Assembly (NCBI GenBank): GCA_963801985.1
Contig: CAWDGV010000007.1
Coordinates: 186,001-250,000 of the forward strand
Reading direction: 5' to 3'
DNA length: 64,000 nucleotides
DNA from: JABDQZ01 sp963801985
Lineage (GTDB): Bacteria > Pseudomonadota > Gammaproteobacteria > Chromatiales > Chromatiaceae
A model generated the notes under the pieces. The model saw nothing but the letters and a program-made list of their open reading frames with translations, did no database searches and had not been told where the DNA came from. A program made the translations under genes and the position numbers. This document shows, piece after piece, positions 1 to 9,331 of this stretch (position 1 is its first letter; the number at the start of each line of letters is the position of its first letter).

Positions 1-2337
1 GCGACCGAACCTGCCCAGGTTGCCCAGATTGAACGCACTAAAATCAATCATATCGAACAGCAGGAACAGCAATATCAGCGGCGCCTGGAAAAAATTCAAG
101 ATGAGCAGACACGGCTGGATACCACCGCATTTGAAAAAGAAATCGATGAATATAGCCAGCAGGTTGAACAATCTGAGTTGCAGGTTAAGCAGCTTGGTGA
201 GCAGCTGCAATCGATTCTGCAACAAATTACCGAGGGGCGTGAAAAGAACCGGGAAAACAGTCGTACCCTGGACAATTTGCGTACCGAGCATCAGACACTG
301 AAAGGTCGGTTATCTTCCCTGGAGGCATTGCAACAGGATGCCCTGGGTAAAAAAGAGAATACAGTCAACCAGTGGCTTGAACAAAGCGGTATTGACAAGG
401 CCAGCCGCCTGCTGGAAAAAATCAAGGTAGATGCCAAGTGGCAGACTGCCGTTGAAACCGTGCTGGCATTTCATCTGCAATCTGTCTGTCTCGACGATTT
501 TGATTCAATTGCGGCACAGGTGAGTTCCTTGTCCAAAGGTAACCTGGCACTGTTTGATGTTAAACGGGAGTCCGGTGCGCAAGCGCTCGCGGATGACTCC
601 CTGTTACAACATGTAAAAAGTGATTTTGATCTGTCATCCCTGTTATTGCATGTAAAAACTGCTGAATCACTCAACCAGGCATTACAAATACGCCCATCAC
701 TTCAGTCTTATGAATCCATTATTACCAGCGAAGGTGTCTGGCTGGGTAATGCCTGGCTAAAGGTTAACAAGGTCGCTGACGAAAAAAGCGGCATGCTGGC
801 TCGCGAGCAGGAAATCAATAAGTTACGTGAGCAGATTGCCATGATAACCAACCAGGTTTCCAGCCTGGAAGAGGGAGTGCAGCAGGCGCGTGAAAAAATC
901 AGGCTGGATGAGCAGAGCAGAGAGCAATTACAGAGCGACATCAACAAGCTGAACCGACAGCTTGGTGACTGGCGTGCCAATATTGCCAGCCGCAAGGCCC
1001 GGGTTGATAACATCAATAACCGCATTCAGGCATTACAGGGTGAAAAAGCTGAAATTGAGCAGCAGGTCTCTTCCGGAAAAGCACTTTCTGAGGAATCACG
1101 CGAACGTTTGCATAATGCATTGCATGAAATGGAAACGTATGGTGCCAAACGCGAAGAACTGGTGAATAAAAGAGACCGTTTGCGGGAAGATCTACAACAG
1201 GCCAGGGAGCAGGTTAGCCAGGTAAAACGAAAATCACATGAAACGGCCTTACGCATTGAGTCGATGCGGAGTTCTCTCGAGGCGCTCAAACAAAATCTGT
1301 CGCGCATGACCGGGCAGCTTGAACATCTGAAACAAAGGAAACAGGGACTGACCGAGTCGCTTGGCCAATCTGAACAACCATTACAGGAACAGCAGCAGGA
1401 ACTGGAAAAGAACCTGAAAAAACGTCTCGAAGTCGAGGAACAGTTGACTGCCGCACGTAAACACCTTGAAGACATTGATCATGCTGTTCGGGAACTGGAA
1501 CAAAACCGGTTACAGGTAGAAACAAGAGTGCAAGCCGAAAGAGAGCAGATGACGCAGAGAAAAATGCAACGTCAGGAGACGCTCGTTCGGCACCAGTCAC
1601 TCAAGGAACAAATTGTCGAGAGCGGATATCAGCCCGCACAACTTTTTGAACAACTCGGCGAAGACGCTACAGTTCAGAGTTGGCAGGAGCAGGTTGAGCT
1701 GCTGGAAAGAAGAATCAGTCGTCTGGGTCCAATCAACCTGGCGGCCATTGATGAGTTCAAGGAACAGACAGAGCGCATGGAATACCTCGATAAGCAAAAC
1801 GAGGATATCAGTGAATCTCTGGAAACGCTGGAAAATGCCATCCGCAAGATTGACCGTGAAACGCGGACGCGTTTCAAGGAAACATTCGATACCGTGGATG
1901 CAGGTTTAAAAGAGCTGTTCCCTAAATTGTTTGGTGGCGGACATGCCTACCTGCAGTTAACGGGAGAAGACGTGCTCGATGCCGGTGTTGCGATTATGGC
2001 CAGACCACCAGGTAAACGAAATTCAAGTATTCACCTGTTATCCGGTGGGGAGAAGGCATTAACGGCGGTGGCGTTGGTATTTGCTATTTTCCTGATCAAT
2101 CCTGCACCATTCTGTATGCTTGATGAAGTCGATGCGCCTTTGGATGACGCCAACGTCGGACGTTTCTGCGAGATGGTCAAGGAAATGTCGGAGAAAGTGC
2201 AGTTTGTCTTTATCACGCATAATAAAGTCACCATGGAAATTGCTAACCAGTTAATGGGTGTTACCATGCATGAACCCGGTGTTTCAAGACTGGTTACTGT
2301 AGATATTGAAGAGGCGGCAAAACTGGCCGTTGTTTAG
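1..2337 (+). CDS. smc: Chromosome partition protein SMC, C-terminal two thirds (5' end outside window)
   Basis: The frame is open from base 1 and ends at TAG 2335-2337, giving 778 residues of a protein that is usually about 1,165 long. The Walker A head half is therefore off the window. Visible in order are the end of the first coiled coil, a hinge region (about residues 110-260, with a conserved stretch around WQTAVETVLAFH), a long Gln/Glu-rich second coiled coil, and the C-terminal ATPase half. That half carries the signature LLSGGEKALTAVALVFAIF and the Walker B segment FCMLDEVDAPLDDAN. SMC compacts and helps segregate the chromosome. The partner genes scpA/scpB are not seen here. zipA follows after 6 bp. 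Confidence 0.95.
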   Translation, partial: ATEPAQVAQIERTKINHIEQQEQQYQRRLEKIQDEQTRLDTTAFEKEIDEYSQQVEQSELQVKQLGEQLQSILQQITEGREKNRENSRTLDNLRTEHQTLKGRLSSLEALQQDALGKKENTVNQWLEQSGIDKASRLLEKIKVDAKWQTAVETVLAFHLQSVCLDDFDSIAAQVSSLSKGNLALFDVKRESGAQALADDSLLQHVKSDFDLSSLLLHVKTAESLNQALQIRPSLQSYESIITSEGVWLGNAWLKVNKVADEKSGMLAREQEINKLREQIAMITNQVSSLEEGVQQAREKIRLDEQSREQLQSDINKLNRQLGDWRANIASRKARVDNINNRIQALQGEKAEIEQQVSSGKALSEESRERLHNALHEMETYGAKREELVNKRDRLREDLQQAREQVSQVKRKSHETALRIESMRSSLEALKQNLSRMTGQLEHLKQRKQGLTESLGQSEQPLQEQQQELEKNLKKRLEVEEQLTAARKHLEDIDHAVRELEQNRLQVETRVQAEREQMTQRKMQRQETLVRHQSLKEQIVESGYQPAQLFEQLGEDATVQSWQEQVELLERRISRLGPINLAAIDEFKEQTERMEYLDKQNEDISESLETLENAIRKIDRETRTRFKETFDTVDAGLKELFPKLFGGGHAYLQLTGEDVLDAGVAIMARPPGKRNSSIHLLSGGEKALTAVALVFAIFLINPAPFCMLDEVDAPLDDANVGRFCEMVKEMSEKVQFVFITHNKVTMEIANQLMGVTMHEPGVSRLVTVDIEEAAKLAVV

Positions 2338-2343
2338 ATTATT

Positions 2344-3114
2344 ATGGATAGTAATTCTTTACGTTTGGTTCTATTAATTTTGGGGGTTGTACTGGTTGCC
2401 GGAATTTATTTGTGGGACCGGCGCAAACATGTTGACTCAAGACTGTTTCGAAAACAGTCTGTACGTAGAAACAGACAGCATGACACCAGTGTTTTTGATA
2501 ACGGTGAAGGCACTGACGATGACCCGGTGCCGGATGCAACCCCCGATTCAGCTGAAATGCCTATACTACAGGCGGCTGAAGCAGACACTTTTCAACTTAC
2601 ATCGGATCCATCTGCCGAGATTTCTGACGATCTGTCATTTTCAGCAACCAGTGCTTTTCAGGAGTTCGAGGCCGGTGCCGACTTGCCCACAAAAATTCTC
2701 CAGGTCAACCTGGTTGCCAGAAGCACGGAAATCAGTGGCCAGATGATCCTGGATCTTGCTGCTGAACTGGATATGCAACTTGGTGAGTTCAATATCTTTC
2801 ATCGTATGGATCCGAAAACGGGCAAATCAATTTTCAGTATGGCCAACATTGTCGAACCCGGCTCTTTTGACGCTGATAATATGCAGGATTTTAAAACGCC
2901 AGGGTTGACCCTGTTTTCCCAGTTGCCTGCCCCTGTTGACTGCCTGACCGTTTATTCAGAAATGATGAACGTCGCGAAAAGAATCAGTTATATTGTTGGA
3001 GCTGAAATGCGTGATGCTTCTCATAGTGCGATGACATCGCAAAGTATTGAACATGAGCGTGAAGCGATTGTTGAGTACAAGCACAAGTTGCATCTTGCCT
3101 TGCAATCTTTATGA
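2344..3114 (+). CDS. zipA: Cell division protein ZipA
   Basis: This 256-residue protein has an N-terminal membrane anchor (about residues 6-24) followed by a charged stub (WDRRKH), an acidic Pro/Asp/Glu-rich linker, and a C-terminal FtsZ-binding domain (about residues 115-250, containing QMILDLAAELDMQLGEFNIF). ZipA tethers FtsZ to the inner membrane in the early divisome. It lies between smc and ligA, the usual gammaproteobacterial position, and its TGA overlaps the ATG of ligA. The linker is shorter than in E. coli. Confidence 0.93.
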   Translation: MDSNSLRLVLLILGVVLVAGIYLWDRRKHVDSRLFRKQSVRRNRQHDTSVFDNGEGTDDDPVPDATPDSAEMPILQAAEADTFQLTSDPSAEISDDLSFSATSAFQEFEAGADLPTKILQVNLVARSTEISGQMILDLAAELDMQLGEFNIFHRMDPKTGKSIFSMANIVEPGSFDADNMQDFKTPGLTLFSQLPAPVDCLTVYSEMMNVAKRISYIVGAEMRDASHSAMTSQSIEHEREAIVEYKHKLHLALQSL

Positions 3115-5111
3115 CACCCAAGCAGCAGGTTGCGGAACTCCGGAATCAGATAAACCAGCACAATTACCGTTACTATGTGCTGGACGATCCACAGGTACCT
3201 GATGCTGAATATGACCGCTTGTTGCGTCAACTGCAGCAACTGGAACAGCAATATCCAGACCTGGTTACAGCCGATTCGCCGACGCAACGAGTTGGTGCCA
3301 AACCACTTGATGCATTTTCCCAGGTTAGGCATGCGCTGCCGATGTTATCGCTGGATAATGCGTTTTCCTTCGAGGAAATGTCAGATTTTGACAAACGCAT
3401 TAAGGAGCGATTACAGACCACCGGTGAAATCGCCATGGCCGTTGAGCCCAAGCTGGATGGTTTGGCTGTCAACCTGCGCTACAAAGACGGCAGGCTGATT
3501 ACTGCAGCTACCCGTGGCGATGGAGCCACCGGTGAAGATGTTACCCAGAATGTCCGAACTATTCCTTCGATACCTCTGCAACTGCTGGGTTCCGGCTATC
3601 CGGAAATCCTGGAAGTTCGTGGTGAAATTTTCATGCCCAAGCAAGGGTTTATGCGTTTAAACCGGCTTGCAGCAGAGCAGGGAACCAAGGCATTTGCCAA
3701 TCCGCGCAATGCAGCCGCTGGCAGTTTGCGTCAGCTCGACTCCCGCGTCACTGCGCAACGACCATTGGCTTTTTTCTGTTATGGTCTTGGTGAAGTCTCA
3801 CAGCCGCTTGCAGCATCACATTCTGAAGTGATGAAATATTTACAGAAATGGGGGCTTCCTGTTTCACCGCTGCTATCAGTTCAAACCGGATTGCCTGCCT
3901 GCCAGGCCGCCTATGAGGAGATTGCCCGGAAACGGGATGCTTTGGCCTATGATATAGATGGCGTGGTGTTTAAAGTTGATGATTTTTCGCTGCAGCAAAA
4001 ACTGGGATTTGTTTCACGCGCACCGCGCTGGGCGATTGCCTGGAAATTTCCAGCCCAGGAGGAACTGACTACAGTCGAGGCGATTGAATTCCAGGTTGGT
4101 CGAACCGGTGCAATTACCCCGGTTGCCCGTCTTAAACCGGTTTTTGTTGGTGGTGTAACCGTCAGTAATGCCACTCTGCATAACATGGACGAGGTGGCCA
4201 GAAAAGATGTCAGGGCGGGCGATACCGTCTACATACGCCGTGCTGGTGATGTTATTCCTGAAATTGTCGGCGTGTTACCGGAAAGGCGGTTGGCGGATGC
4301 CAGCCCGGTTGAAATGCCAGAACAATGCCCGGTGTGCGGTTCTGATGTCGTACGGGTTGAAGGTGAAGCGGCAGCTCGCTGTAGTGGCGGGCTTTATTGC
4401 CCGGCACAGCGTAAGGAGGCCATCAAGCATTTTGCTTCACGCAAGGCCATGGATATCGATGGCCTGGGCGACAAGCTGATTGAACAGATGGTGGATCTCG
4501 GCTTGATCGACAATCCGGCTGATCTGTATTCACTCCATAGCAAACAATTGGCTTCACTGGAACGAATGGCTGATAAATCCGCGCAGAATCTGCTTCAAGC
4601 CTTGGAAAAAAGCAAACAAACCACGCTTAACCGCTTTATTTATGCCCTTGGCATACGCGAGGTCGGCGAGTCGACAGCCAGAAACCTGGTTCAGGAATTC
4701 AAAACACTGGAAGCGATCCGCACTGCCTCTGAGGAGTCTCTGCAACAGACACCTGATATTGGACCGGTAGTTGCATCTCATCTAAAGACCTTTTTTGCAC
4801 AGGCACATAATAACGAGGTCATTGAACGCCTGTTGCAGGCTGGCATTCAGTGGCCCACTGTCGAGGATGCCAGCAATAGCCATGTTGAAGCGGTCGCTGG
4901 TAAAACTTTTGTACTGACCGGTACATTGAGTCAGCCACGCTCTCTGTACAAGGAACAGTTACTTTCTCTGGGAGCAAAAGTGGCTGGCAGTGTTTCAAAA
5001 AACACCGACTACCTGGTTGCTGGTGAGAAATCAGGTTCCAAAAAAGACAAGGCACTGGAACTCGGTATCAGGATTATCGATGAAGATGAACTCAAGCAGT
5101 TGCTTGTTTAG
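3111..5111 (+). CDS. ligA: NAD-dependent DNA ligase LigA
   Basis: At 666 residues it has the family's usual length. In order it shows the Ia domain, the adenylation motif EPKLDGLAVN with the AMP-accepting Lys at about residue 114, the OB fold (EFQVGRTGAITPVA), a four-Cys zinc finger (CPVCGSD...CSGGLYCPAQ), helix-hairpin-helix repeats and a C-terminal BRCT domain (GKTFVLTGTLSQPR). It seals nicks using NAD+ in replication and repair. The start overlaps the zipA stop as ATGA, which indicates translational coupling. Confidence 0.97.
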   Translation: MTPKQQVAELRNQINQHNYRYYVLDDPQVPDAEYDRLLRQLQQLEQQYPDLVTADSPTQRVGAKPLDAFSQVRHALPMLSLDNAFSFEEMSDFDKRIKERLQTTGEIAMAVEPKLDGLAVNLRYKDGRLITAATRGDGATGEDVTQNVRTIPSIPLQLLGSGYPEILEVRGEIFMPKQGFMRLNRLAAEQGTKAFANPRNAAAGSLRQLDSRVTAQRPLAFFCYGLGEVSQPLAASHSEVMKYLQKWGLPVSPLLSVQTGLPACQAAYEEIARKRDALAYDIDGVVFKVDDFSLQQKLGFVSRAPRWAIAWKFPAQEELTTVEAIEFQVGRTGAITPVARLKPVFVGGVTVSNATLHNMDEVARKDVRAGDTVYIRRAGDVIPEIVGVLPERRLADASPVEMPEQCPVCGSDVVRVEGEAAARCSGGLYCPAQRKEAIKHFASRKAMDIDGLGDKLIEQMVDLGLIDNPADLYSLHSKQLASLERMADKSAQNLLQALEKSKQTTLNRFIYALGIREVGESTARNLVQEFKTLEAIRTASEESLQQTPDIGPVVASHLKTFFAQAHNNEVIERLLQAGIQWPTVEDASNSHVEAVAGKTFVLTGTLSQPRSLYKEQLLSLGAKVAGSVSKNTDYLVAGEKSGSKKDKALELGIRIIDEDELKQLLV

Positions 5112-5259
5112 TCTTCTTTCAACTTTTTTCTATAGCGTGCTTACTGCAGCTGAAATGAGGCGTGTCATTCGTAGGCCTGCGAAACCTTGCTGTTTTTAAC
5201 AGCTCATTCTGACAGCCGAATTCATCGGTCAGTTATTGATCAGAAATATTACTCAATAC

Positions 5260-5276
5260 TTGGCACATAACATGCA
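5260..5276 (+). promoter_or_regulatory. Candidate sigma-54 (RpoN) promoter upstream of fliK
   Basis: TTGGCACATAACATGCA matches the -24/-12 consensus: GG at 5262-5263, exactly ten bases, then GC at 5274-5275, with the full TGGCAC block. The one departure is A for T in the TTGCA half. The predicted transcription start near 5287 is about 60 bp before the fliK ATG. RpoN control is common for flagellar genes in gammaproteobacteria. The call rests on the motif alone. Confidence 0.55.
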
Positions 5277-5349
5277 ATTTGTACTTCCGAAAGCAGACTC
5301 CTATATAGGCGCATTGCCTAAAGTCAGTTCATGAAAGAGGAAAAAGACA

Positions 5350-6711
5350 ATGTTTTCTTTTCAAAACAGTCCGGTTGAATTAGAAGGTTTTTCTGTTATT
5401 GGGCAGAAAATGGATAACATTTCACCGGGTTTTGCTGCGGATACAGCTGATTTTTCCAAAATAATGAGTGATTTCCAGGGTGAAGGCCATTTTCAGGAAC
5501 TGGAGCAAAAACTTGCCAGTATGCAAAATACAGGGCTAACCGATGAGCAGTTAAATATGCTTCAACAGCTGATCGCGGACGGCAAAACACTGCCGCAGGC
5601 GGCAGAAACTGTCTTCGCAGCCTTGCAGCAACAGTTGGCTGAAATGCTTGAAAATGGTCGGATTCCCACAGATCTCGAACAGCTTCATCAACAATTGACC
5701 GTGCTTGCTGAAATCCTGCCGGATAAAATCAAAAAGCAGCTTGAAACTGTAACTGATGGATTGAAGCAGGCATTACAGGAATTGCCCAACCAGGTTGGGC
5801 AAGGAATACAAAAAACTGCCGAAAATGCCAGTATCGACCAGCCAATGCAGCAGGAAGACACTGTATTGCCAGTCCCAGTGACTCCCGAGGTGGTGACTCA
5901 GCCCGTCATAACAGAAGCAGGCAAGGAGCTGAAAAACCAGATCCGGGCTAACCTGCAAACTGCCACCACGACTAACAATCATCCGGGTCACTACTTACAT
6001 CGTGGACCCGTTATTTTTCAGGAGAACCTCGGCCCGTTACCAGAGCAGGAGCTGGTTCTGGAGAGTGGCAAAGCCGCTGCAGACAACAAGGTTGTACTTA
6101 ACCAGGTTATTAATGGAGCTTCATCCAGAATCAACCCGGCCATGCTGAATGACCAGTTGTCAGCCAGCCAGGCCAGTACAGGCATTAGTGGTGACAGGAG
6201 CGGTGCGGGTTTGCAGGGGAATGGACAAAATACTTCATTTACACAATTGATGAACCAGGCAACTCCACAGCTGATAACCCAGAATATTCATAAACCGGAA
6301 TGGGGTGGCGCAGTCGCTCAAAGGATAACCTGGATGATTGGTAATAAGCTGCAAAGTGCGCAGCTACGTATTACTCCTGCCCATTTAGGTCCGGTGGATA
6401 TCAAGCTCAGTATCGAAAATAATCTCGCCCAGGTCAGCTTTGCCAGCAATCACCAGGTAGTCCGTGATGCCCTGGAACAGGCGCTTCCCCGCCTAAAGGA
6501 AATGCTCGAAGAACAGGATCTCGACCTGGTTAACGTGGATATCAGTGAACGTCGCCAGGCAGAGAGGGATAATCCATCCAAAGATTTTTCCGAACTTGCC
6601 CAAAATAGCACTCCAGGACAGCTGTCCCAGTCCGAGGGGCATGATTTACAGATTGATGATACCAGTCGTATTGTCATGAGTTCAGAGGGATTGCTTGATA
6701 CCTACGCCTGA
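5350..6711 (+). CDS. fliK: Flagellar hook-length control protein FliK-like
   Basis: This 453-residue protein has a long low-complexity Gln-rich N-terminal part and a typical FliK C-terminal domain at about residues 325-400 (WGGAVAQRITWMIGNK, LRITPAHLGPVDIKLS, VRDALEQALPRLKEML). FliK is the molecular ruler that measures hook length and switches the flagellar export gate from hook to filament substrates. The ATG follows a purine-rich site (GAAAGAGGAAAAAGACA). It stands alone between ligA and lapA with no other flagellar gene nearby, and a sigma-54-like promoter lies upstream. Confidence 0.85.
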   Translation: MFSFQNSPVELEGFSVIGQKMDNISPGFAADTADFSKIMSDFQGEGHFQELEQKLASMQNTGLTDEQLNMLQQLIADGKTLPQAAETVFAALQQQLAEMLENGRIPTDLEQLHQQLTVLAEILPDKIKKQLETVTDGLKQALQELPNQVGQGIQKTAENASIDQPMQQEDTVLPVPVTPEVVTQPVITEAGKELKNQIRANLQTATTTNNHPGHYLHRGPVIFQENLGPLPEQELVLESGKAAADNKVVLNQVINGASSRINPAMLNDQLSASQASTGISGDRSGAGLQGNGQNTSFTQLMNQATPQLITQNIHKPEWGGAVAQRITWMIGNKLQSAQLRITPAHLGPVDIKLSIENNLAQVSFASNHQVVRDALEQALPRLKEMLEEQDLDLVNVDISERRQAERDNPSKDFSELAQNSTPGQLSQSEGHDLQIDDTSRIVMSSEGLLDTYA

Positions 6712-6887
6712 ATCATCAGGTAAGCAATTCACGCGAAAAAGATTTTTTTCACCTGGCGGCTACAATTAGCATTGTGGCCGTTGTCTTATATTGTAGAATT
6801 TGTTTCTGACAGAAATGATTGTTGTCATTTCCTTCAACAGTCATTTTTCATCAGAATAACAAACAGCAGGTCTCGTCGGGGGATTGA

Positions 6888-7175
6888 GTGAAACTGATCA
6901 AACTTATTATTTTTCTTACCTTGCTTTTGGCTGGAGCTGCTTTTGCAGTACTGAATTCACAAATGATAAAACTCGATTATTATTTCTCGATAGTCGAGTT
7001 GCCCCTGTCAGTTGTGCTGATTGCCTTTATGTCTATTGGTGCCGTACTTGGTGTGGCCGCCTGCAGTAGCTTGATGTTAAGACTTAAACATGAAAATACC
7101 AGCCTGAAACGCAAGGCGCGCCAGGTAAATGAGGAAGTGAAAAATCTGCGTACTATTCCTTTGCGTGACCAGTAA
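6888..7175 (+). CDS. lapA: LapA family inner-membrane protein (DUF1049)
   Basis: This 95-residue protein has two membrane segments (about residues 4-20 and 37-62) followed by a cytosolic basic coiled region (LKHENTSLKRKARQVNEEV), the DUF1049/LapA pattern. Translation begins at GTG 6888 in GGGGATTGAGTG. LapA works with LapB to couple lipopolysaccharide synthesis to LpxC turnover. lapB starts 9 bp downstream. The ihfB gene that often precedes lapA is absent here. Confidence 0.88.
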   Translation: MKLIKLIIFLTLLLAGAAFAVLNSQMIKLDYYFSIVELPLSVVLIAFMSIGAVLGVAACSSLMLRLKHENTSLKRKARQVNEEVKNLRTIPLRDQ

Positions 7176-7184
7176 TTCATACTC

Positions 7185-8378
7185 ATGATGCCTGAACTGC
7201 TCTTTTTATTATTACCTGTCGCTGCCATGTCCGGCTGGCTGCTGGCCAGGGCAGGTATTAAAAAAAATACTGATCAGCAAACTGGCCGTGCATATGAGCC
7301 TGACTATTACAAGGGACTCAATTTCCTGTTAAATGAACAGCCCGATAAGGCCATCGATGTATTTATACATCTGCTTGAGGTTGACAGCGAAACCGTTGAA
7401 ACTCACCTTGCCTTAGGGAGTCTTTTCAGAAAGCGTGGTGAAGTGGACCGCGCGATCCGTATTCACCAGAATCTCATTGCACGCCCTTCACTTGACCAGG
7501 CACAGCGCTCCAATGCTTTACTGGAACTAGGCCAGGACTATATGTATGCAGGACTGTTTGACCGGGCCGAAAATCTTTTTACTGAACTGTATGAAACGGG
7601 TAAGTTACAGGTTAAGGCTTTACAGAATCTCAAGGAAATATATCAACAGGAAAAAGTCTGGGATAAATGCCTGCAGGTTGTGAAAAAGCTGGAAAGCTAT
7701 ACTCACAAGTCCTATAGCGAAGAAATTGCACAGTATTATTGTGAACTTGCCGAGGAAGCAAAAAAGGCAGGTGATGCACAGAAAGCCGCTGAACTGATAA
7801 GAAAGGCAAAGCAGTCAAATCCCGCTTCAGTACGTGCCTCAATGATGGAAGCCGGGCTTGAAGTCAGCCAGGAAAATTATAAAAAAGCGTTACGTCTTTA
7901 TAGCCAGATCATCAATGACGATCCATTATTTGCAGCAGAAATACTGCCGAAGATTGTTATCTGCTATCGGCAGACAAGTAGCCAGGCAGCATTGCTCGAT
8001 TTTCTTAATAATTTATTTGAAAAAACCAGGGATACTGCTGTACTGGGCCAGATAGTTGAACTCATTAACCAGTCTGAAGGTTACAAACAGGCGATTGATT
8101 ATCTGTTAATTCAACTGGAGAAAATGCCCAGTTTGCAGGGCCTGCAGTATTTAACAGCGATGCAAAGCCAGCATCCAGATTTTGCCCCGGACAGAATTTC
8201 AAATGTACTGCAAAAAATACTTTCGGCGGAATTGTCATCCCGTCCTGCCTATAGCTGTAAACGTTGCGGATTCTCTGCAAAAACACTTCACTGGCAATGT
8301 CCAGGCTGTCGCAGCTGGGGTACAATTAAACCTGCCCATGATCATGATCACACCAGCCTGTCTGGTGTAACTGTTTGA
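7185..8378 (+). CDS. lapB: Lipopolysaccharide assembly protein LapB (YciM)
   Basis: This 397-residue protein has an N-terminal membrane anchor (residues 2-22), a series of TPR repeats across residues 40-340, and a C-terminal rubredoxin-like metal site (CKRCGFSAKTLHWQCPGC), which is the LapB signature. It regulates FtsH-mediated degradation of LpxC and thereby lipid A synthesis. It is translated right after lapA and followed by pyrF, the standard lapA-lapB-pyrF order. Confidence 0.94.
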   Translation: MMPELLFLLLPVAAMSGWLLARAGIKKNTDQQTGRAYEPDYYKGLNFLLNEQPDKAIDVFIHLLEVDSETVETHLALGSLFRKRGEVDRAIRIHQNLIARPSLDQAQRSNALLELGQDYMYAGLFDRAENLFTELYETGKLQVKALQNLKEIYQQEKVWDKCLQVVKKLESYTHKSYSEEIAQYYCELAEEAKKAGDAQKAAELIRKAKQSNPASVRASMMEAGLEVSQENYKKALRLYSQIINDDPLFAAEILPKIVICYRQTSSQAALLDFLNNLFEKTRDTAVLGQIVELINQSEGYKQAIDYLLIQLEKMPSLQGLQYLTAMQSQHPDFAPDRISNVLQKILSAELSSRPAYSCKRCGFSAKTLHWQCPGCRSWGTIKPAHDHDHTSLSGVTV

Positions 8379-8389
8379 TATTAACCGCC

Positions 8390-9100
8390 ATGAATAAAAC
8401 TCTAGACTCGAAAGTTATTGTCGCATTGGATTTTCCAGACGCAAAAACAGCAATGCAACTGGTCAACCAGCTAAATCCAGAGCTTTGTAAGCTTAAAGTA
8501 GGTAAAGAACTGTTTACCGCATCCGGTCCGGATTTTGTCAGGTCATTGGTTAAACTGGGATTCAAGGTGTTTCTGGATCTCAAGTTTCACGATATACCCA
8601 ATACGGTTGCATCTGCCTGTGCAGTTGCAGCTGATCTTGGTGTCTGGATGATGAATGTGCATGCATCCGGCGGACGTAAAATGATGGAAACAGCCAGTAA
8701 TCGCCTGGCTCAGTTAAGTGAACGGCCGCTGCTGATTGGGGTAACGATTTTAACCAGCCTGTCCCAGGAAGAAATCAATGAAGTAGGGTATACCGGTTCG
8801 CCGCAAGCTAATGTTTTAAACCTGGCAAAACTTGCTATGTCTTCTGGTCTTGACGGGATCGTCTGTTCGCCGCTCGAAGCCAGCCCGGTAAGAGAAGCAA
8901 CTCATCCCGGTTTCCAGTTGGTCACTCCCGGGGTTCGCCCTGTTTTTGCTTCAACCGATGATCAAAAGCGCGTCATGACACCGGCTGATGCGTTGCAGGC
9001 GGGTGCCAATTATCTCGTGATCGGTCGTCCGATTACTGCTGCGGACAATCCCATGGCTAATCTTGAGCTGATTTTGCAGGAAGTCAGTAGCGCCAGTTAG
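8390..9100 (+). CDS. pyrF: Orotidine 5'-phosphate decarboxylase
   Basis: PyrF catalyses the last step of UMP synthesis. The 236-residue product begins MNKTLDSKVIVALDFPD and carries the active-site stretch FLDLKFHDIPNTV. The phosphate-binding end contains VTPGVRP and YLVIGRPITAA. I chose ATG 8390. An in-frame TTG at 8375 would overlap the lapB stop and add five residues not found in the family. Confidence 0.95.
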   Translation: MNKTLDSKVIVALDFPDAKTAMQLVNQLNPELCKLKVGKELFTASGPDFVRSLVKLGFKVFLDLKFHDIPNTVASACAVAADLGVWMMNVHASGGRKMMETASNRLAQLSERPLLIGVTILTSLSQEEINEVGYTGSPQANVLNLAKLAMSSGLDGIVCSPLEASPVREATHPGFQLVTPGVRPVFASTDDQKRVMTPADALQAGANYLVIGRPITAADNPMANLELILQEVSSAS

Positions 9101-9154
9101 AGCGGTTTTAGTTCACCGCATATCCCTAAATTTACTAACCACATAAAAATAACC

Positions 9155-9183
9155 TTGGCATCAACAGGGTTCAGCTATGGTAC
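9155..9183 (+). promoter_or_regulatory. Weak candidate promoter for sat
   Basis: In the 231-bp gap before sat, TTGGCA (9155-9160, five of six to the -35 consensus) is followed after 15 bases by TATGGT (9176-9181, four of six). The spacer is short. The rest of the gap is AT-rich with no other clear signal. A good Shine-Dalgarno (AAGGAGAG) precedes the sat ATG. Confidence 0.25.
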
Positions 9184-9331
9184 ATTCCGGTGCTGAAACT
9201 AATTTTGCCTAAAAGCGTTTCTGAATAATAAATATAATATCTTATTTAACAATGCCTTAGACTTATTATTTAATATGTTAGGTTAAGTATGGCAGATGGC
9301 CTGCTTAATACTCTTAAGGAGAGTTACAACT

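Noticed and set aside
5305..5340. A sigma-28 promoter (TAAAGT block) before fliK
   Set aside because: TAAAGT is present but no GCCGATAA-like -10 follows at the right distance. The sigma-54 site fits better.
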